Shown here: piece by piece, positions 26,782 to 35,790 of the stretch
Position numbering within the stretch: position 1 is the first letter of the stretch
How the letters are laid out: every line of letters starts with the position of its first letter
Assembly (NCBI GenBank): GCA_964655525.1
Contig: CAZZNE010000003.1
Location: 147,213-211,212 of the forward strand
Direction: 5' to 3'
Length of the DNA stretch: 64,000 bases
Source of the DNA: DLAJ01 sp964655525
Lineage (GTDB): Bacteria; Bacillota; Clostridia; Lachnospirales; Lachnospiraceae
Translations under genes and position numbers: made by a program
Notes under the pieces: generated by a model
What the model was told of the DNA's origin: nothing
The model's database searches: none
Seen by the model: only the letters and a program-made list of their open reading frames with translations

Positions 26782-26847
26782 TCAATTCCAGAAGAATCCG
26801 CAAAGCGGATTCTTCGAAAGAGTTTGCGGAACGCAAACTCTTTTTTA
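26782..26847 (-). repeat. Double-hairpin post-stop element, copy B (inside the ABC operon)
   Basis: Read on the minus strand it starts on the TAA stop of the 738-residue gene, forms AAAGAGTTTGCG/CGCAAACTCTTT, then GAAGAATCCG/CGGATTCTTC, and ends TGGAATTGA. It matches copy A at 8321-8384 base for base in the flanks and junction (CTTTCGAAGAATC and GATTCTTCTGGAATTGA) while inner stem bases change in a compensated way. Like copy A it lies between two genes of an operon. Confidence 0.72.
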
Positions 26848-29061
26848 ATACCAGTCATCATCATTCCAGTCGTCGCTATACCAATCGTCGTCATCCGGAA
26901 AATAATAGCCGTCATAAAGCAGATCAACAAACAGGAAGCTGAGCGGACCGTTCATTGCGTTTTGTATGATTTCCTCTCCGAGAGTCTCGATGTCGCCCTC
27001 TGTCAATGTGAACAGATCATACTTTGTGCCGGACGGTTCCGAAACAGAGCCGGAGAGCTTGGAAACGCTGAAGGAAGCGGAAAGACCGATCGTCAGTTCC
27101 CCTGCCACATCAAGAGTAAGATCGTCCATATTGACCGTAAAGCGCTCGCCGGGAACTACATCCGTGTAGGAGTAATCCATATTCATGGTAAGCAGGCTCG
27201 TATACATTGCGGAAACGGATAAATCCACATGTCCCTTTTGGGACTGGGTATCAAAGGTAGACGTATAGTTCGCGTTGGCAATGGAGATGCCGGAGACATC
27301 AATGGACATTTTTGTATTCTGTGTCTCGGTTGAGCCGGTAGTAGTGGTGGTGCTTTCAAACGAAAAGCCATAAGCGTAGCCCTCGACAGTCAGTTTGATC
27401 TCGCCCGTGATATGATCTGCAGGATTGTCATTCAGACCGGTGAAATCGATCTGGCAGCTTAACTCTGCCTGAGCAAAATCGAGCGGGAAATCAAAGGAAA
27501 AACGTGCCATGCGCCCCTTATTATCGACATAAACGGTCATCACGAGATCTTCGCGAGGGAGGATCGGTGAAATTTCCGAATATTCTACAGGCGTACCAAG
27601 GGAATCTGCATAATCGCAGAACCATCTTGCAAGGTTCTCCATAGATTCGCGTGTGATGACAATGTTATATCCCTGACAGGTCTGTGTCTTGCCGTTTACC
27701 TGCAGATCTCGTTTGTCACCTTCTTCATAGCGGATCGCGTCAAAGAACTCCTGAAGTTCACGCGGAATCTCTGTTTCTGTTTCCGGAGCGGTGGTCATTA
27801 GTTCAAAAAATTGGAAAGCGATCGAGGGATCGATCGTAGTATCTAATGCCTGAGCAAGCGGAGAATTGTTGAAATCCACACCGAAATTACTTGTCTTAAA
27901 TTCGATATAGCCCTCAAACAGACTCGGACAGGCAATCGCCATATAATCACCGTATGCGTACACTTCATAGTCGAGATATTTTGTGCCCTCGTACAGGATG
28001 TTGCCACTGACTGCAAAGCGCTCCGCGTCTTTGTCAAGCTCCATGCTCGTGGAAATGCCAAGACCTTCCAGCATGCTGATATCATCGGCAAGAGAACCGC
28101 TCACCTCGTCGATGGTCCAATTCGCACTCATCTGATAAGCGTTGCCTTGAGAGAGGGTGTCTAATTCCTGTGAATGAAGCCAGCCCGTCGTGGACGAAGT
28201 GTGCTCCGCAGCAAAAGTATTCGACATGGCGGACGTAATGACTTCCTCGGGATTTCGCGTTTTTTTGCCGGCAAATAAAAAGATGCAGACGCCGATTGCG
28301 ATCGCGGCAACAAGCGCCACACTGACGATCGGGATCCAGATTTTTTTCTTGGATTTTTTTGCGGGCATTGCATTCGGAATAGAAGCGGGGTTTACATAAT
28401 ATGGATTCTGATAACCCTGCGCACCGTTAAATTGTGCGTTTGCCTGATTTGCGCCTGTGTTGTAACCGGTATTGCCTGTTCCGGTCATATTCTGGAAGCC
28501 CTGCGTAAAGGACTGTGCGCCGCCGTACGGTGCATTCGGATTCTGTTGGTAGCCCTGCGCGTTGTTAAACTGCGCATTTGCCTGATTTGCGCCTGTGTTG
28601 TAACCAGCATTCATGCCCGCACCGTATGCCGCATTCGGATTCTGTTGGTAGCCCTGCGCGTTGTTAAACTGCGTGTTTGTCTGATTTGCGCCCATGTTGT
28701 AGCCGGCATTCATGCCCGCGCCGTATGCCGTATTCGGATTCTGCTGATAGCCCTGCGCATTATTAAACTGTGCGTTTGCCTGATTTGCGCCCGTGTTGTA
28801 ACCGGCATTCATACCCGCACCGTATGCCGTGTTCGGATTTTGCTGGTAGCCCTGCGCATTGTTAAACTGTGCGTTTGCCTGATTTGCGCCCGTGTTGTAA
28901 CCGGCATTCATACCCGCGCCGTATGCCGCATTCGGATTTTGTGAAAAGTCCTGCGTGCTTTGCGTTTGTGCGTTTGTATCCGGCGCAGGATCAGACGCAG
29001 GCTGTTGCAGATCTGCGTCCGCCGCCTGCACGGGTATGGTTCTTTCTTCTTCTGGATTCAT
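26845..29061 (-). CDS. Repeat-tailed single-pass membrane protein of an ABC operon
   Basis: A 738-residue protein of unknown function. Residues 42-173 are four 33-residue repeats (NPNAAYGAGMNAGYNTGANQ then ANAQFNNAQGYQQ), followed by a degenerate fifth. A Lys-rich segment (KKSKKKI near 235) leads into one helix (about 242-262). The remaining 470 residues are presumably extracellular, rich in Thr, Ser and acidic residues with beta-like alternation, and end in an Asp/Trp/Tyr-rich tail. The positive-inside rule puts the Asn/Gln-rich repeats in the cytoplasm. It overlaps the ATPase gene by 4 bases (ATGA), so it should act with the exporter. Confidence 0.75.
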   Translation of the reverse strand: MNPEEERTIPVQAADADLQQPASDPAPDTNAQTQSTQDFSQNPNAAYGAGMNAGYNTGANQANAQFNNAQGYQQNPNTAYGAGMNAGYNTGANQANAQFNNAQGYQQNPNTAYGAGMNAGYNMGANQTNTQFNNAQGYQQNPNAAYGAGMNAGYNTGANQANAQFNNAQGYQQNPNAPYGGAQSFTQGFQNMTGTGNTGYNTGANQANAQFNGAQGYQNPYYVNPASIPNAMPAKKSKKKIWIPIVSVALVAAIAIGVCIFLFAGKKTRNPEEVITSAMSNTFAAEHTSSTTGWLHSQELDTLSQGNAYQMSANWTIDEVSGSLADDISMLEGLGISTSMELDKDAERFAVSGNILYEGTKYLDYEVYAYGDYMAIACPSLFEGYIEFKTSNFGVDFNNSPLAQALDTTIDPSIAFQFFELMTTAPETETEIPRELQEFFDAIRYEEGDKRDLQVNGKTQTCQGYNIVITRESMENLARWFCDYADSLGTPVEYSEISPILPREDLVMTVYVDNKGRMARFSFDFPLDFAQAELSCQIDFTGLNDNPADHITGEIKLTVEGYAYGFSFESTTTTTGSTETQNTKMSIDVSGISIANANYTSTFDTQSQKGHVDLSVSAMYTSLLTMNMDYSYTDVVPGERFTVNMDDLTLDVAGELTIGLSASFSVSKLSGSVSEPSGTKYDLFTLTEGDIETLGEEIIQNAMNGPLSFLFVDLLYDGYYFPDDDDWYSDDWNDDDWY
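28408..28938 (-). repeat. 99-bp coding tandem repeats
   Basis: Four near-identical 99-bp units (28543-28938) and a degenerate, longer fifth unit (to about 28408) encode the 33-residue Asn/Gln/Gly/Ala repeats of the ABC-operon membrane protein. The high nucleotide identity between units suggests recent expansion by recombination or slippage. Confidence 0.88.
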
Positions 29062-29759
29062 GATGTTCCCTCCGTTTGGTTTGTTGTTTGTTGAATCAGC
29101 GCGAGCAGTTGTTCGCCGCGCACGGTTGTATCGGTTTGATGAAGCTGCCCGTCATGCAGCAAATAGAGGCGGTTGCATAATACGAGTTCCGTTTCCTCAT
29201 GAGTGGTAATGAGAACGGTGCCGCCGTTTTGGAGATATACGGACAAATAGGAGCGGATATCCGCCTTGCAGGGAAGGTCAAGCGCTGCGGACGGTTCATC
29301 CAAAATCAGGATTCTGGGGTGATTTTGGAGTGCCATGCCGATGCTGACACGTTTTTTCATTCCGCCGGATAGCTTAGCCGCGGGCATGTGCAGAAAATCG
29401 GGAATCCCAAGCAAATGGAGAAAGCCGTCTGAAAGCTCCCGATGAAACTGCTCATTGTCTCCGTGGTGCCATAGCTTCAAATTGTCCTTCACCGATAAAT
29501 CCGGTATGAGCGGATTATCCTGAGGTACATAGCCCAGCATGCCGGATCGTCTGATGGCGGCGTTTAGCGGTTCTCCGTCATAAAGAATCCTGCCGCACTT
29601 TGGCGTGCGGACACCTGCGATCAGGGACAGCAGCGTCGATTTCCCGCAGCCGTTCGCACCGAGAAATCCGATGCAGTCGCCTTGGCGGATGTCAAGACTG
29701 ACAGAGCGAAGAATCTTTTTTTTGTGATAAGAAAAAGAAATATCTTCTATGGAAATCAT
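29058..29759 (-). CDS. ABC transporter ATP-binding protein
   Basis: A 233-residue ATPase of the ABC-2 exporter type. Walker A is GANGCGKST near residue 34, the Q-loop is in GYVPQDNPL, the signature is LSGGMKKR, Walker B is ILILDEPSAALD and the switch His is in ITTHEE. It is the first gene of a minus-strand operon with the repeat-tailed membrane protein and two ABC-2 permeases. The ribosome site GAGGAG is 6 bases before ATG. Confidence 0.93.
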   Translation of the reverse strand: MISIEDISFSYHKKKILRSVSLDIRQGDCIGFLGANGCGKSTLLSLIAGVRTPKCGRILYDGEPLNAAIRRSGMLGYVPQDNPLIPDLSVKDNLKLWHHGDNEQFHRELSDGFLHLLGIPDFLHMPAAKLSGGMKKRVSIGMALQNHPRILILDEPSAALDLPCKADIRSYLSVYLQNGGTVLITTHEETELVLCNRLYLLHDGQLHQTDTTVRGEQLLALIQQTTNQTEGTS

Positions 29760-29933
29760 ACGCGGCTCCTCTCAACGAGTTATTATAACAAAGAAAAAAG
29801 AGGATGGCAACAACGAGCATTAGGGAAAAGAATGAAAAATTGCCGAAAAGCTCTATTCTTTTTCTTCCAAATACTGTAAAATAAAGAAAATAACCATGAT
29901 TAGGAACGAATCATGCAACAGGAGGATGCAGCG

Positions 29934-32333
29934 ATGAGCGATATGAGAACCATTCCTTATGAATACCGGAATCTGCCCATTCCCGGCGGCGGTTATGTGA
30001 CGGGTTTTGTGTTTCATAAGAAGAAGCCGGATATTTTATATTGCCGTACGGATATTGGGGGAACCTATCGCTATGATTATGATACAAAAACATGGAAAAG
30101 CCTGATCGATCATGTAAACATGCATGCGCTTGACGAGACATTCCCGGCAGCGCTTGCCTTAGATCCGAACAGACCGGAGCGGCTGCTGATCGCAAGCGGG
30201 ATAAACGAGGAGTGGACCACGAGCGGCGTGCTTTCCATATCCTACGACTATGGGGAGCATTTTGAGAAAAAGAGCATCCCGACAAGGGTGCACGGCAACT
30301 TAAACGGACGCGGAACCGGACTGCGCATGGTGATTTCCGAGCAGAACAGCAATACGATTTATTTTGCAAGCCAGCAGGGCGGGCTGCTCATCAGCCACGA
30401 TCTTGGCACGAGCTGGAAACAGACGGACATCTGCGGCGAACAGTATCTGACCTTTGTATGGGTAAATCCTGCGGATACCTGCATCGTTGTCGGAACGGCG
30501 GGTGTGACGACACGCAGGGAGAACGGGATGAGGGGGCATTCCCTATACGTTTCCTATGACGGAGGAGAACATTTTGAGCCGCTTCCCGAGCCGGAAGAAT
30601 ATTTGCTGACGCAGTCAAAATTCCCGGGACTTGTGGCGCAGCGTTACGATTATGACGGAAAATATCTGTATGTGACATTTGCGAATACGGGTGAATACTC
30701 CTATGTGGTGGAAAACGGCTATAGCTGTGATTCGGGCGATACGATCGGCGGAAGAGTGGTGCGCTATGATTTTTTACAGGACGGACGCATTTCAACCTTT
30801 GAGGAGATTACGCCGAGCGCTGCCAATACGGTTTTGCTCTCCAAAAATAATCCGGGGTTGGAGGATGAGCGGATCTATCCGGAGACGGACGGGAAAACGG
30901 ATCGCAGACATCCGCAGTACCGCTTTGGCTTTTCCGGTATTTCAAGCTGTGCAGCAAAGCCGGGACTGTTGGTGCTCAGCACGATCTGCAGAGGGAACGG
31001 CGATAAGTTGTATCTTTCAAACGATTACGGTGAGAACTGGCAGGTTGTACTGTACGATTTAGACGTCGGTAATCTGCATTTCCACACACCCTATATGAAA
31101 AAAGAATATAACGGCGGGCACTCTCTGATACACTGGATGAGCGATGTGAAGATCAACCCGTTTCAGCCGGATGAATTGTGGTTTAACTCCGGGACAGGCG
31201 TATTCAAAACGGAGAATCTGCAAAGTACGAATCGCAGTTTTTGTGATTGTTGTGAGGGACTTGAGGAGACGGTGCACTTAAATGTCTACAGTCCGACGGG
31301 CGGAGACGTGCAGTGTATTGATATTGTCGGCGATCTGGGCGGTTTTGCGTTTGCGGACATCAATAAACCGTGTGAAAATTCCTTTGCGGACGAAGAAGGA
31401 AACCGCTATATTACCTGTATCAACGCGGATTTTTCAGATGAGCACCCCGAGTGCGTCATTGTCACGCCGCGCGGAAACTGGAAGGGAAAAACCAAGGGTG
31501 GTCTGATCTTCTCGGAAGATCAGTGCAAGAGTTTTACGAGACTGGAAATGCCATTCGGCATTTCGGAATATTTGGACGGACAGCTTACACAGATTGAACG
31601 GCCGAATGTGAATTCGGGCTGGGTTGCCATGAGTCCTGACTGCAGGAACATTGTCTGGTCGGTTGCCGAATGGATTGACCTTCCGATCAGAGGCGTGATT
31701 GCCAGCAATGACGGAGGGAAAAGCTTTTTTAAGGTGCAGGTAAATGATCTGGCGGGGAATGAGGTGACGGACGGGAAGCTGAAAGTGTTCTCTGACCGCG
31801 TGGACAGTACGCTGTTTTATGGATTCGGAGAGGCATCACAGCTCTATGTGAGCCGTGACGGCGGTGCAAGCTTCTTACAGTACGCGACTCCCGCAGGATT
31901 TCCAGGTGTGGATTTCGGCATCATTGATACGAAGAATAAGACTGAGGTGCGCGGAGAAGCAGGAAAGGTTGGGATATTCTACCTCGCATTGGGAGAATAT
32001 GGACTTTGGAAATACTGCTATGATGCGGAAAATGACCGGATCGGTCTGCATAAGCTGTCGAAGGAAAAAGAAGCAGTCTATCGTATGGGACTCGGACTGC
32101 ATCATAAGGGAAGTCATTATCCGACCGATGAGAAAGCGATCTATTTCTGTGGAGAGATTGACGGAGAATACGGATTTTACCGTTCTTTTGACGAAATGGA
32201 GAGTGTGGAACGCATTAATACGCCGGAGCAGATGTACGGAGAGATTAACAGTATAGACGGGGACTGCCGGACTTTCGGACGGTTTTTCATTGCGACGGGC
32301 AGCCGCGGTCTACTCTATGGGGAACCAATGTGA
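29934..32333 (+). CDS. GH74-like glycoside hydrolase, cytoplasmic
   Basis: A 799-residue beta-propeller protein resembling family 74 xyloglucanases. The N-terminus PGGGYVTGFVF is typical, and both expected acidic residues are visible: RTDIGG with Asp near residue 40 and GDLGG with Asp near residue 467. Several BNR/Asp-box-like strands (SYDYGEHF, SHDLGTSW, SNDYGENW, SNDGGKSF, SRDGGASF) mark the blades. There is no signal peptide, so it should act inside the cell, for instance on imported oligosaccharides. The ATG at 29934 is chosen because GGAGG (29921-29925) is 8 bases upstream. No other plant-polysaccharide gene flanks it, so the substrate is open. Confidence 0.82.
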   Translation: MSDMRTIPYEYRNLPIPGGGYVTGFVFHKKKPDILYCRTDIGGTYRYDYDTKTWKSLIDHVNMHALDETFPAALALDPNRPERLLIASGINEEWTTSGVLSISYDYGEHFEKKSIPTRVHGNLNGRGTGLRMVISEQNSNTIYFASQQGGLLISHDLGTSWKQTDICGEQYLTFVWVNPADTCIVVGTAGVTTRRENGMRGHSLYVSYDGGEHFEPLPEPEEYLLTQSKFPGLVAQRYDYDGKYLYVTFANTGEYSYVVENGYSCDSGDTIGGRVVRYDFLQDGRISTFEEITPSAANTVLLSKNNPGLEDERIYPETDGKTDRRHPQYRFGFSGISSCAAKPGLLVLSTICRGNGDKLYLSNDYGENWQVVLYDLDVGNLHFHTPYMKKEYNGGHSLIHWMSDVKINPFQPDELWFNSGTGVFKTENLQSTNRSFCDCCEGLEETVHLNVYSPTGGDVQCIDIVGDLGGFAFADINKPCENSFADEEGNRYITCINADFSDEHPECVIVTPRGNWKGKTKGGLIFSEDQCKSFTRLEMPFGISEYLDGQLTQIERPNVNSGWVAMSPDCRNIVWSVAEWIDLPIRGVIASNDGGKSFFKVQVNDLAGNEVTDGKLKVFSDRVDSTLFYGFGEASQLYVSRDGGASFLQYATPAGFPGVDFGIIDTKNKTEVRGEAGKVGIFYLALGEYGLWKYCYDAENDRIGLHKLSKEKEAVYRMGLGLHHKGSHYPTDEKAIYFCGEIDGEYGFYRSFDEMESVERINTPEQMYGEINSIDGDCRTFGRFFIATGSRGLLYGEPM

Positions 32334-32347
32334 AATCCTCTTCACAC

Positions 32348-32377
32348 TGAAGAATGTCTCTGGCGAGCCATTCTTCA
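32348..32377 (+). repeat. Hairpin after the GH74-like gene
   Basis: TGAAGAATG (32348-32356) pairs with CATTCTTCA (32369-32377). No T-tract follows. The GAAGAAT/ATTCTTC arms match the second stem of the post-stop hairpin family. Confidence 0.45.
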
Positions 32378-32434
32378 TGTTACAGGAGCGCGAAGCGATT
32401 CTTCTTCATAGGCAGTTTCGCAGCACACAAACAG

Positions 32435-32464
32435 GTATAACCAGCAAACCTTCTGCATATACAT
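32435..32464 (+). promoter_or_regulatory. Possible sigma-E-type promoter of spoIVA
   Basis: GTATAA (32435-32440) and CATATACAT (32456-32464), about 15 bases apart, loosely fit the sporulation sigma-E pattern. spoIVA is a sigma-E gene in known sporulators, which supports the reading, but the match is not strong. Confidence 0.3.
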
Positions 32465-32491
32465 GAACCAGTATTTGCAGGAGGTTTTTGT

Positions 32492-33997
32492 ATGGAGAAT
32501 CGAACGGGTGCTTCCGGCACGAATACCTATGATATTTATGATGATATGAACCGCAGGACAAACGGGGAGCTTTATATCGGCGTTGTCGGTCCCGTGAGAA
32601 CAGGAAAGTCCACGTTCATCAAGCATTTTATGGATGAATTGGTGCTGCCGATGATCACAGATGAAAACGAGCGTGTCCGCACAATGGATGAGCTTCCGCA
32701 GAGCTCGGGAGGAAAAACGATCACGACAACGGAGCCGAAATTCATTCCCAAGCAGGCGGTCTCGGTCAACATGGGCGGCAGCATGGAAATGAAGGTGCGC
32801 CTGATCGACTGTGTCGGCTACATGGTGGAGGGCGCTGTCGGACATATGGAGGAGGATGCGGAGCGGATGGTGCATACGCCGTGGTTTGACTATGAGATTC
32901 CGTTTACGCAGGCGGCGGAGATCGGTACCGAAAAAGTCATTCGCGACCATTCGAATATTGGAATCGTGATCACAACGGACGGCAGTTTCGGAGAAATCCC
33001 ACGCGAGAGCTATCGGGAAGCGGAAGAACGCACAATACGCGAATTGAAGCAGATCGGAAAGCCGTTCATCGTGATCGTCAATACGACGAAGCCCTATGGC
33101 GAGGAGGCAAAGCAGACCGCCGCTTCCTTAAGTGAAGCCTATGGGGTGCGTGCGCTTCCGATGAATGTGGAGCAGATGAAGAAAAGTGATATTCATTCCC
33201 TGATGGAACAGATTCTCTTGGAGTTCCCGATCAAGGTGCTTCGCTTCTATATGCCGAAGTGGGTGGAGATGCTTTCCGACGATCATGAGATGAAAGCGGG
33301 TATCATTGAATATATCCGAAAGCTTGCGATGCCGATCGGCAATATGCGCCAGCTTCGCGAGACCATGGACGGAGAGAGAGAGGGCTGTGAATACATAAAG
33401 AAGCTGAAGAATGACGGAGTGGATCTCTCAAGAGGCTCGGCATCCTATGAGATTGGTGTGGATGACGCATACTATTATAAAATGCTCAGCGAGATCATGC
33501 AGGAATCCGTTTCGGGCGAATACGAGCTGCTTTCCAAGCTCAAAGAAATGGCGGCGCGCAAAAGAGAATACGATAAGTATGCCGAGGCGGTGCGCGCGGT
33601 GAAGCAGTGCGGATATGGTGTGGTGCTGCCGGAGAAAGAGGAGATCAGCTTAGATGCGCCTGAAGTCATAAGACACGGAAATAAATTCGGCGTCAAGATG
33701 AAAGCGATGAGTCCGTCGGTCCATTTGATCCGTGCGAATATCGAAACAGAGATCGCGCCGATCGTCGGCACGGAGGAGCAGGCGAAGGATCTGATGCAGT
33801 TTATGAAAACAGAGGCGGATAACGAGGGCGGCATCTGGGATACGAATATATTCGGCAAGACTGTGGAACAGCTCGTGGAGGATGGGATTCAATCCAAAAT
33901 CTCCATGCTTGGCGAGGAAAGTCAGGTAAAGCTTCAGGATACCATGCAGCAGATCGTCAATGACAGTAACGGGAAAATGGTGTGCATCATCATTTGA
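32492..33997 (+). CDS. spoIVA: Stage IV sporulation protein A
   Basis: A 501-residue ATP-hydrolysing protein that polymerises on the forespore surface and anchors the spore coat. The Walker A GPVRTGKST is near residue 32, followed by DELPQSSGGKTITTTEPKF and VRLIDCVGYMVEGA, all hallmark segments. The C-terminus NGKMVCIII matches the short hydrophobic tail of the family. It has a strong AGGAGG ribosome site and stands alone, as usual. It confirms an endospore former. Confidence 0.97.
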   Translation: MENRTGASGTNTYDIYDDMNRRTNGELYIGVVGPVRTGKSTFIKHFMDELVLPMITDENERVRTMDELPQSSGGKTITTTEPKFIPKQAVSVNMGGSMEMKVRLIDCVGYMVEGAVGHMEEDAERMVHTPWFDYEIPFTQAAEIGTEKVIRDHSNIGIVITTDGSFGEIPRESYREAEERTIRELKQIGKPFIVIVNTTKPYGEEAKQTAASLSEAYGVRALPMNVEQMKKSDIHSLMEQILLEFPIKVLRFYMPKWVEMLSDDHEMKAGIIEYIRKLAMPIGNMRQLRETMDGEREGCEYIKKLKNDGVDLSRGSASYEIGVDDAYYYKMLSEIMQESVSGEYELLSKLKEMAARKREYDKYAEAVRAVKQCGYGVVLPEKEEISLDAPEVIRHGNKFGVKMKAMSPSVHLIRANIETEIAPIVGTEEQAKDLMQFMKTEADNEGGIWDTNIFGKTVEQLVEDGIQSKISMLGEESQVKLQDTMQQIVNDSNGKMVCIII

Positions 33998-34177
33998 TAT
34001 GGGATCATGGCATGCAGTATCATTTCAATTTATAAAATTTTAAGAAAATGTTCATTATTTTTTGAAAAATGATTGCACAAGTAAAATGAATGTGATAGGG
34101 TAGGAGAGTAGGATGACTGCCACATATTGTGGTGTGTCATATCATATTCCACCATACATAGGAAAGGGAGAGAACAA

Positions 34178-35575
34178 ATGGAAAAATTTTTCAAAGTGAA
34201 AGAGAACGGTTCTACGGTTCGGACCGAAGTGCTCGCGGGTTTGACGACCTTCATGGCAATGGCGTATATCCTGCTTGTCAATCCCGGCATGTTCGCTGAT
34301 CTCGGTACGGTGTCCTTTGACGCAATCTATATTGCGACGGCGATCTCTGCTGTCATCGGTACGGTTCTGATCGGTCTTTTGGCGAATCTGCCTCTTGCAC
34401 AGGCATCCGGCATGGGCTTAAATGCGTTTTTCGTGTACACGGTATGCTTTGGCTTTGGCTTAACGTACGCCAATGCGCTGCTGCTCGTTCTTCTTGACGG
34501 TATCGTATTCATCGTTTTGACGATCACCGGTCTTAGAAAGAAGATTTTTGAGGCGATTCCGAAATGCGTGCGCGTCGCGATTCCGGCAGGTATCGGTCTG
34601 TTTATCGCCTTTATCGGACTGCAGAATGCGGGACTGGTTGTGAATGATCCGGCTACCTGTGTGAGCCTTGTGAGCTTTAATGTATTTAACGGTACTGCGA
34701 CATGGGCGACGGTTATGCCGCTTTTGATCACGATCTTTACGCTGATCGCGATCGCAGTCATGTCCATTAAAAAGATCAGAGGTTCCGTGCTCTGGGGTAT
34801 TCTCGGCGGATCGGTAGTCTATTATTTACTTGGTTTTACGATTTCCGGTTTTTATGACGGATTCGGCGCAAACTTCAGCATGAATCCGGTCGGTGCGTTT
34901 GGCGATTTCTTTTCACAGGCGTTCTGCAAGGTTTTCACGGAGGGATTTGATTTCTCCGGTTATCTTGCGAGTCACAGCTCGTTAGAGTTGATCGTGCTGA
35001 TCGCGACGACAGCGCTTGCGTTCTGCATGGTTGATATGTTTGATACGCTCGGCACGCTCTACGGTGCATGCGCAAGAGGCGGACTTCTTACCAAAGAGGG
35101 TGAGGTTCCGAACATGGATAAGGCAATGCTCGCGGATGCGGTTGCAACGACCTGCGGCGCTGTCTGCGGTACTTCGACGGTAACCACGTTTGTGGAGTCC
35201 TCCGCAGGTGTGGCAGAGGGCGGCAGAACCGGTCTTGCAGCGATCGCAACGGGCGCGCTCTTCTTTATTGCAATGTTCTTAAGCCCGATCGCGAAGCTGA
35301 TCCCGGGTGCTGCAACGGCAGCGGCGCTCATCTATGTCGGTATTCTGATGATAAACTGTGTCAGAGAGATTGACTGGACGGATATTGAGTCTGCGGTTCC
35401 GGCGTTTATGGCAGTTGCGATGATGCCGATGACCTACAATATCAGCTATGGTATTGCATTCGGACTGATCTCTTATGTCCTCATAAAACTCTTTACCGGT
35501 AAGGTAAAGGATATCAAGGTGGGAACATGGGTGATCTCGATCCTGTTTACGGTGATGTTCTTTGTAACACATTAA
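34178..35575 (+). CDS. NCS2 family purine permease (AzgA/PbuG type)
   Basis: A 465-residue multi-pass transporter, by family a hypoxanthine/guanine or adenine proton symporter. The N-terminal block TEVLAGLTTFMAMAYIL and the central ASGMGLNAFFVY are AzgA-type signatures; FDTLGTLYG and GTSTVTTFVESSAGVAEGG follow. The ATG at 34178 has GGAAAGGGAG upstream; the in-frame codons before it are not protein-like. The 180-base leader was checked for a purine riboswitch and none was recognised. A strong terminator follows. Confidence 0.93.
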   Translation: MEKFFKVKENGSTVRTEVLAGLTTFMAMAYILLVNPGMFADLGTVSFDAIYIATAISAVIGTVLIGLLANLPLAQASGMGLNAFFVYTVCFGFGLTYANALLLVLLDGIVFIVLTITGLRKKIFEAIPKCVRVAIPAGIGLFIAFIGLQNAGLVVNDPATCVSLVSFNVFNGTATWATVMPLLITIFTLIAIAVMSIKKIRGSVLWGILGGSVVYYLLGFTISGFYDGFGANFSMNPVGAFGDFFSQAFCKVFTEGFDFSGYLASHSSLELIVLIATTALAFCMVDMFDTLGTLYGACARGGLLTKEGEVPNMDKAMLADAVATTCGAVCGTSTVTTFVESSAGVAEGGRTGLAAIATGALFFIAMFLSPIAKLIPGAATAAALIYVGILMINCVREIDWTDIESAVPAFMAVAMMPMTYNISYGIAFGLISYVLIKLFTGKVKDIKVGTWVISILFTVMFFVTH

Positions 35576-35629
35576 AAAGAGTGTTTTGCATTCTTTCAGA
35601 TTTCCAGTTTTGAAGTTAAGTGAAAACGG

Positions 35630-35671
35630 GGCTGTTGCACTAAGTGATGATTAGTGCGGCAGCCTTGTTTT
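35630..35671 (+). terminator. Terminator after the purine permease gene
   Basis: GGCTGTTGCACTAA (35630-35643) pairs with TTAGTGCGGCAGCC (35651-35664) through 14 pairs, two of them G-U, followed by TTGTTTT. The next 120 bases to the following start are AT-rich and hold no gene. Confidence 0.8.
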
Positions 35672-35790
35672 GTCCTGATAGAAATACTAGGTTATTTGTG
35701 AAATGTAGAATCGTGAGTATAATTGACAAATTGTGGAGGCGTTTTATAATTAAAACGAACAAGATGTGTAGCAGAGAGGAAGATAGATTA

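Noticed and set aside
28432..28944. A plus-strand ORF of 170 codons with regular repeats
   Set aside because: It is the antisense shadow of the 99-bp coding repeats; its periodicity is inherited.
33998..34177. Purine riboswitch ahead of the purine permease
   Set aside because: No purine-aptamer core or flanking P1 pairing was recognised. Only a small stem (CCACA/TGTGG near 34120-34135) is visible.
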